Part shown: positions 23,884 to 29,125 of the stretch, piece after piece
Numbering within the stretch: the stretch's first letter is position 1
Layout: each line of letters opens with the position of its first letter
NCBI GenBank assembly: GCA_946803715.1
Contig: CAMPET010000041.1
Location: 57,014-86,138, forward strand
Reading direction: 5' to 3'
Length of the DNA stretch: 29,125 nucleotides
Origin: Beroe ovata
Lineage: Eukaryota; Ctenophora; Nuda; Beroida; Beroidae
Notes under the pieces: generated by a model
Databases searched by the model: none
The model's input: only the letters and a program-made list of their open reading frames with translations
What the model was told of the DNA's origin: nothing
Position numbers and translations under genes: made by a program

Positions 23884-24144
23884 CTATAAGTAAGTGGCCT
23901 AGCTTATCTTTGATGTCTTATTGTATATTGATTATTGAATTATGAGGATTTATCCATGAACAGTCTTCACTAATCAATAAAAAATATTTTGTGAAATTTT
24001 ACGCTATCATTTTACGCTATCATTTTACGCTATCATAAGTAGAGTAATTATTGTTTGTGAAATGATTCCGCTTCGTTGCCCACATTTTGTAATCTCGATG
24101 CAGTTGTGAATCATCACGCTCTCCAGTGAGAACTACTCTACCCA
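23884..24144. repeat. Direct duplication, copy 2
   Basis: Partner of 23551-23789, about 333 bases away in the same orientation. It differs by substitutions and by internal expansion of a 13-base unit. Its right edge coincides with the donor of the candidate exon at 24142. Confidence 0.92.
23997..24035. repeat. Triplicated 13-base unit
   Basis: Three exact tandem copies of TTTTACGCTATCA lie inside duplication copy 2. Copy 1 has only one, so the expansion arose after the duplication or was lost from copy 1. Confidence 0.95.
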
Positions 24145-24297
24145 TCATCGGGATGAGGGATATCTGCCCAGTAGAGAGACCCATAACTGTGGCACTTGGG
24201 GAGGCGCGGATACCTATCCCCTCCCGGCCACGTGCAGCTAGGATAGGGCTCCCACTGTGCCCTAGTGTAGCTGTATGGACCCTACTGCTCCATTCCC
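24142..24297 (-). CDS. Candidate internal coding exon, unknown gene
   Basis: On the minus strand a 156-base segment lies between an acceptor (TACTAATAG before 24297) and a donor (GTAGAG at 24141). It encodes 51 full codons with phase 1 at both ends. The peptide is Gly/Ser/Ile-rich with compact-domain composition (for example ATLGHSGSPILAARGREGIG and GLSTGQISLIP). The stretch is markedly more GC-rich than its surroundings, and the donor coincides with the edge of a duplicated segment, as if exon and intron have different histories. The opposite strand also has an open frame of about 60 codons, so the strand is not certain. I recognise no family. Confidence 0.35.
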
Positions 24298-24505
24298 CTA
24301 TTAGTAATAGACCATGAAAAGGTCTTCAAGTGACCCCAGAACTTTAATATTTTGGACATAAACTATCTGGACCGTGAGCCATATGGAAAGTATGTCGATG
24401 TCTCGAGTATATTGTATAGCAATATAATATCATAAACTAACACAATACATAGACACACACGTACACTGTATACTAGCCGCTGTTATAGCAGCTGTAGATT
24501 GTATC

Positions 24506-24775
24506 ACATACAAACACACAAACACACACCATACACGAAAACACACACCATACACGGACAGAGCCCCTTACAACACACCATACCAGGCACACAGACATGC
24601 ACACAGACATGCACACACACACACTCACAGGCATACAAACACACACACACAGACACAGATACACCTACAGACGCACAGTACACAGACACAGACACAGACA
24701 CAGATAAACCTACAGACCCACAGTACACAGACACAGGCACAGATCACAGAAACACACAGACGCACACAGCGTATG
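24506..24775. repeat. CA-derived minisatellite with higher-order units
   Basis: About 270 bases of CA/CAGA sequence with nested organisation. A unit at 24653 recurs at 24698 (period 45) with few substitutions, and a 12-base ACACAGACATGC unit is repeated near 24592-24612. The long His/Thr or Val/Cys frames through it are not genes. Confidence 0.88.
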
Positions 24776-24954
24776 CTGTATAGTCACACACGTAACTTGT
24801 GCATAATATTTCATAGTTTTAGGCTATGAAAAGCACATACATATTCTGTATGACAATGTTGTGTACCTATGTAGGTATTATTATACAGGTGTTCACGGGA
24901 TCTGCCATTGGTCTACCTGTGCTACGAGAGAATGTATGTCACGTGATACGCGGA

Positions 24955-24957
<3 letters not shown>

Positions 24958-24992
<35 letters not shown>
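24958..24992. repeat. CA microsatellite
   Basis: A nearly pure CA array ending in CTCACAG. Confidence 0.93.
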
Positions 24993-24993
<1 letters not shown>

Positions 24994-24997
24994 GAAA

Positions 24998-27900
24998 TTC
25001 CATGTTATGTATATCACGATTTTGCAAGTTGCAATTACGTGTGACTTGGTAGCCGCAGTTGACACACATAGTGTCTGCTATTGGAATTGGACTTGTTGAG
25101 AATCAGAATTTTGTTGTGCAAACTAAATGAGGGCTTTGGAATCGTGGAGGCTTTGGAATTGTGGAGGCATTTTGAGGCATTTGAGGTTTTGTTTTGTATG
25201 AGCTACCAACAATAATATTACCTAGACAATGAGACAAGAGTCCTGCACATGCAGATACCTACCCAATGAAATACCCGAAACAATTACAAACAATCCAATA
25301 TCAGCAGAATGACTCACCAAAGTTATGCATTGATCTTGCTATTGAATCTGCTCCATTCCATCTAAACATGTGAAATCCTTGAAAAATTGATAGAAGAGTT
25401 GATCAAGATTATTTCACAATGTTCGATGCAGGAATGCAACACGACTATTGACTAACTATAAGATGAAAGCCTTGACACTTATTAAAAAGCTTCGAGGACG
25501 AAAATTGAAAAGGCTTTCCTTCATCCTGATGATCAGACTATTGAAGCAAGCAGTCGGAAACAGCAAGAGCAAGACATGCTCTGCGAACTGAGGCAATATT
25601 ATGGCTAAGGTGCAAAATGCACACAATCCAATTTGCACGGTTTATATAGAGGTGCCTGGTTTTATGAGTGCTGCCCACACACAGTCTATAAATAGAGCAC
25701 CGAGCAGAAAACTGTCGATCGCAAAGCACCATTTTCCATCCCAAATATGGTCATGAACCAGATTTTTTGCTAAATCTACGTGGGCTGCACCGGCTATTTT
25801 GCAAGCTGCGTTGGCGGTACATAGCCAAATCTTGTACGTAAGATATCCGATTATGGACACTAATAAAATCTTTCCCATGGTTCGAATCTATATTATAATT
25901 TGGTTGTTGGTTTGTTTGTCTGCCTGTCCAGTTGCACGTCACAAAATGGAGTGCGGATCAACAGAATTAAACGTCGCTCTCTCTCTGTTGATAGGAAATC
26001 AGCAATGAGCGATCAAATCAGCAATTACTCCTGAGGTTCATAGGTTCTGGTGTGCTGTAAGGTTTTGGGTGCAGTACTTTTATAGAAATGCGCCAAAATA
26101 CTTCGATTTGTCAACAATGAGTATGCTACACAAACTAACGTAGGGTCGAACAACTGGTCGAACTTCAATATCGCAGTACCAATTTTATGAAATGGCCAAT
26201 CTGTTTTCAAAATTTGCTCCTTCATGAAATTCATGTGTCGAGTGTGTTTCAAGTCAACTAACACACAGGCTCCAGCCACTCTCTACTGATGGGGAATTTG
26301 CACGTGCATTCTTCGTGTGAAGATTTCCTGCGCGCGCATTTCTCCAGCTGTTTCTGTTTTGCGCGTAGTCCATTTGACGAAGTGAGCGCGTTTGTTTGTT
26401 AATAACATAACTAGATACGTGACACGTGTGTTATTGTCGTTTTAAATCTACATCAGGTTGCAAATCACTATATCGTAGTAACCTCCTGAGTACGTATATA
26501 ATGTGTAGTGTATCACGTTCACTTGACGGGTTTTCTAGTACTATATGTTATCGAAAGATACTGATCTCCTGAGATATCACTAAGCTGCAAACACTTTGAT
26601 TAATAAGTGCTATCGTCTTGCATCGAATGTGGACAGTAGAAAGGAGTTAACTTCACGGATTATTGATGAATAAAGAGATATTGAGTGCATATCTTCCATT
26701 ACAAAGCTACAAGGTCATGGGATAAATCCAAAGTCTTATCTAGTGAAGTACTGGATATCGATTTTCTAATCCAAAGATTGACATGAGAAAGTATTCTCTC
26801 CGCTGTCTGCACAGAAACAAGCAAAATTGCAATGCATCCTCAGTCATAGTACACGACTTATATAACCCCTAAAGACAGCATCCACGGCCTACGCGTAATA
26901 ATGAATTTAAACCCCCTTTGCACTGTTATAGCATCTATATTCTTCTTGGGTGCCTCCTAAAATGGGCATGGAACTGTGTTTTTGATGAAATGGCACCACG
27001 TAATACGGTTTATGCACTGCGTTATACCTATAAGAATATATAGGAGTGATGAAGGTAATGTACTACCAACAGAGCGATGGATAGCATGGCAGAGACGTGG
27101 GCGTGATACCATTAACATTATTATATGAAACGTCGAATGTGAAGCACCCGCGTGGAACTTCCTTATATGGGCACGATAGGAGTATCTAGAAAGTGGAACA
27201 CGATGATCGTCCGAGTCACATAGAGACAGCTATTTCAGGAGGCGAAGATTCAAGCGATAAATCGGTAGTTTTTGAAGGTTCACACTGAAGGGTTTATAAA
27301 AAAAACCGTTACAAACCGCACAAAGTGCGAAACGAATTATTATGCATCCTTCGGGCAGGTTTATGCAGTGCATTCAAAAAAAATAGGCATCGGAGACCGA
27401 AAAATAATAAATCTATCGCACTTCCTCTTCGATGCCTATAGTGTTTTTGAATGCACTGCGTAAACCTGCCAGGAAGTTGCATGATACAAAGTTTCAGCGG
27501 CAAGTTGGTACAAGATAGAGGAATGAAAATTCACGTACTTTCAGACTGAGAGCAGCAATACGCACAGAGTAATGGAGTTTTGAGTTTTGGTGTAGGGCTT
27601 AGAATATTCATTTTGGTTGAGCAAGTTTGTTTACCGAGAAAGTTTTGTTTACTGGAATCAATTTCCGGTAAGATACTTCGCAGTAATAGGATAATTATTT
27701 TAGGGAGATTGATTTTGACGGGTAATTGGCATTAAGTCCAGAGTATCGAATGGGAGCTCACTGGAGATAAATTGCCATTTATTATCTCATTAAAGAACTT
27801 GGTTATAGGGATCGGTACCGGGATTTCGAGAGAGATGATTGTTGAGAGTGAAAGTTTGGGTTTTTGTCTGAGACGTTTATGTTTTCTCCTCAACTCGGAA

Positions 27901-28841
27901 TTTGCTAACCGATCGTTTTGTTTTCTCTGTGTCTCTACCTTGAAACCAATAAAGAAAATAACCCGGCCTACATTGGTTAACATGTTTTCTTGATATTCTC
28001 TATATTAGTATAAACTATAAAGACTTTCGGTTATACCTCATAAATTTTGAAGAACTTCTCAAAGAAAATATGTAGTAGGTATAAATTGAGGCACATGAGC
28101 TCCCACCTTGGCAAACTGCCAATTTCCATGGATTATAGTTACTCAAAACTTGGAAATAAGTCAATGAGAATTACTTTACTCGGGCAGAAACGAGGACAAA
28201 GTAATATCAAGAGTTGATTGTTGCTCACACGAGAAATCAAATACAATCATGTAATTTCACATTTCAAATATATGTCTGAGCGCCTGAGTTGGCCGGTTCT
28301 ATAATGTATGCGGGAGGTCGTAAAACCGGAAGTTTTGCCGGTTGGGGCCTTTGCCAAGATTTAACATGATTTAATACGACTGTTATTATGTGTTTGTTGG
28401 GTATAGAATGAAATATCATGACACGAGATTGGTGAATTAATAACGTGGATATGAACCTTGTCGTTAATCAGGCATTCCAATGTCGTAGTTATAATATGAT
28501 CGCGAGAAAACTAGGATGGAGGGGGTCGGATTCGTGGTGGGGCTGAGCAGTTAGTATGAGATCATCAGGAAAATGTTGAGGAAGAGTGACCCGTCATAAG
28601 CGGAAGAAATTATCACAGATTGGAACATTTCAACGTTCACTCAATTCGGTTTTGAAATCTAGGAACTACTATCTCAAACCCAATTCCCACATATTCCATC
28701 ATGAGAAATTCTTACTTCCAACTGGTTATCGCGGGATGAGCAGATAAACAATATCGAGTAAAAAGCAGTCCCTACCAACGTAATGTCCATTACACCATTA
28801 CCCTCACTATAATAATATGCCTGAGCGGGCGATGGGAACTA
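24998..28841. other. Non-coding region with one foldback
   Basis: Besides the foldback at 27341, nothing is firmly supported. A perfect TATAAATA (25687-25694, plus) precedes a 69-codon frame (25799-26008), see findings. Overlapping minus-strand frames at 25642-25942 and 26025-26279 show no motif. Confidence 0.5.
27341..27482. repeat. Foldback element with ~40-base arms
   Basis: The core arms are 27353-27391 and 27429-27469. They share GGCAGGTTTAYGCAGTGC and then ATTCAAAAA, ending ATAGGCATCG. They differ by one substitution and a short indel region, and enclose about 37 bases. Weaker pairing extends outward to ATGCA/TGCAT. It resembles a miniature inverted-repeat transposon or a hairpin RNA. 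The overlapping short open frames on both strands are by-products. Confidence 0.85.
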
Positions 28842-28982
28842 TTATAATTTGCCACCACCTTTTTTGGTATATTTTTTTCGTACAACCCAAGTAACACCTC
28901 CATTACAGAGAGCTATAATAATAGAGATCATGACAAATCCACTGACCGAGACGATCGGGTCATGGAGCACTGCATCATCCAT
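28842..28982 (-). CDS. Small ORF, 46-residue single-pass membrane peptide
   Basis: The minus-strand frame runs from ATG at 28982 to TAA at 28844-28842. The start context is strong (G at -3, G at +4), and an in-frame TAA lies 12 codons upstream, so the frame is self-contained. Residues 1-9 are acidic (MDDAVLHDP). Residues 10-34 form a hydrophobic segment (core GFVMISIIIALC). The tail is strongly basic (VRKKYTKKGGGKL), which by the positive-inside rule predicts a cytosolic C-terminus. I do not recognise the family. It could also be the last exon of a larger membrane protein, because the frame is open for 12 codons before the ATG and there are AG dinucleotides there. No AATAAA is seen in the next 200 bases, which weakens the case. 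Confidence 0.35.
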   Translation of the reverse strand: MDDAVLHDPIVSVSGFVMISIIIALCNGGVTWVVRKKYTKKGGGKL

Positions 28983-29044
28983 CGCAATTAATCGGTGTCT
29001 GATATCTTCACTTTACCCGTATAAGGCAACAACTCTTTACGATT

Positions 29045-29125
29045 TCACACGCACACACACACACGCACACACACGCACACATACGCACACACACACACAC
29101 ATACACACACAAACACAAACACACA
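29045..29125. repeat. CA microsatellite at right window edge
   Basis: A CA array interrupted by CG, TA and AAAC variants, continuing off the window. Confidence 0.93.

Noticed and set aside
24473-24783. Long His/Thr-rich and Val/Cys-rich frames
   Set aside because: Translation of a CA satellite; stops are absent because of the repeat on both strands.
25877-25887. GGTTCGAATC-like tRNA B box
   Set aside because: No A box at the right distance and no cloverleaf can be folded around it.
6150-27170. CArG boxes at 6150, 8541 and 27161
   Set aside because: Three matches to CC(A/T)6GG are about what chance predicts for this length and composition, and none is beside a gene start.

Overview
The window looks like invertebrate metazoan nuclear DNA. 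It is moderately AT-rich, packed with CA/GT microsatellites, contains an assembly gap and two isolated ambiguous bases, and carries a multi-exon gene with GT-AG introns of about 0.1-0.9 kb and a conventional AATAAA signal. I see no operons, prokaryotic gene packing, CRISPR, phage or insertion sequences. The short introns would suit a small-genome invertebrate such as a sponge or cnidarian, but nothing here fixes the lineage.

The one gene I can reconstruct confidently is on the minus strand, 11412 to 7308. Nine exons join in frame through eight GT-AG introns to give about 392 codons: three consecutive C2H2 zinc fingers at the N-terminus, a Ser/Pro-rich linker and a long low-complexity C-terminal part. 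A poly(A) signal lies 34 bases past the stop. The first exon is the weakest part of the model. Most open frames longer than 60 codons elsewhere look like chance frames or frames through CA repeats.

Layout: 1-360 is a minus-strand acidic coding exon (probable 5' exon of a gene leaving the window on the left). 361-7260 is non-coding, with microsatellites, short tandem repeats and a foldback at 4921-5046. 7269-11412 is the zinc-finger gene. 11470-16250 is non-coding, with a GC-rich E2F-like patch near 12.85 kb and a near-perfect 123-base palindrome at 15138. 16287-17256 is an N gap on a CA repeat. 17257-22900 is non-coding, with a dense TGACGTGA/TTACGTAA cluster at 17.72-17.82 kb. 22.9-24.3 kb has two weak minus-strand exon candidates and a diverged direct duplication of about 250 bases. 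24.5-25.0 kb is CA-derived satellite. 25-28.8 kb is mostly featureless except for a foldback at 27.34 kb. 28842-28982 is a minus-strand small ORF for a 46-residue single-pass membrane peptide, and a CA array ends the window.

I found no convincing previously undescribed multi-gene system. The most interesting signals are the unrecognised zinc-finger protein, the excess of the palindrome TCACGTGA, the bZIP-type motif cluster, three foldback elements and the small membrane ORF.
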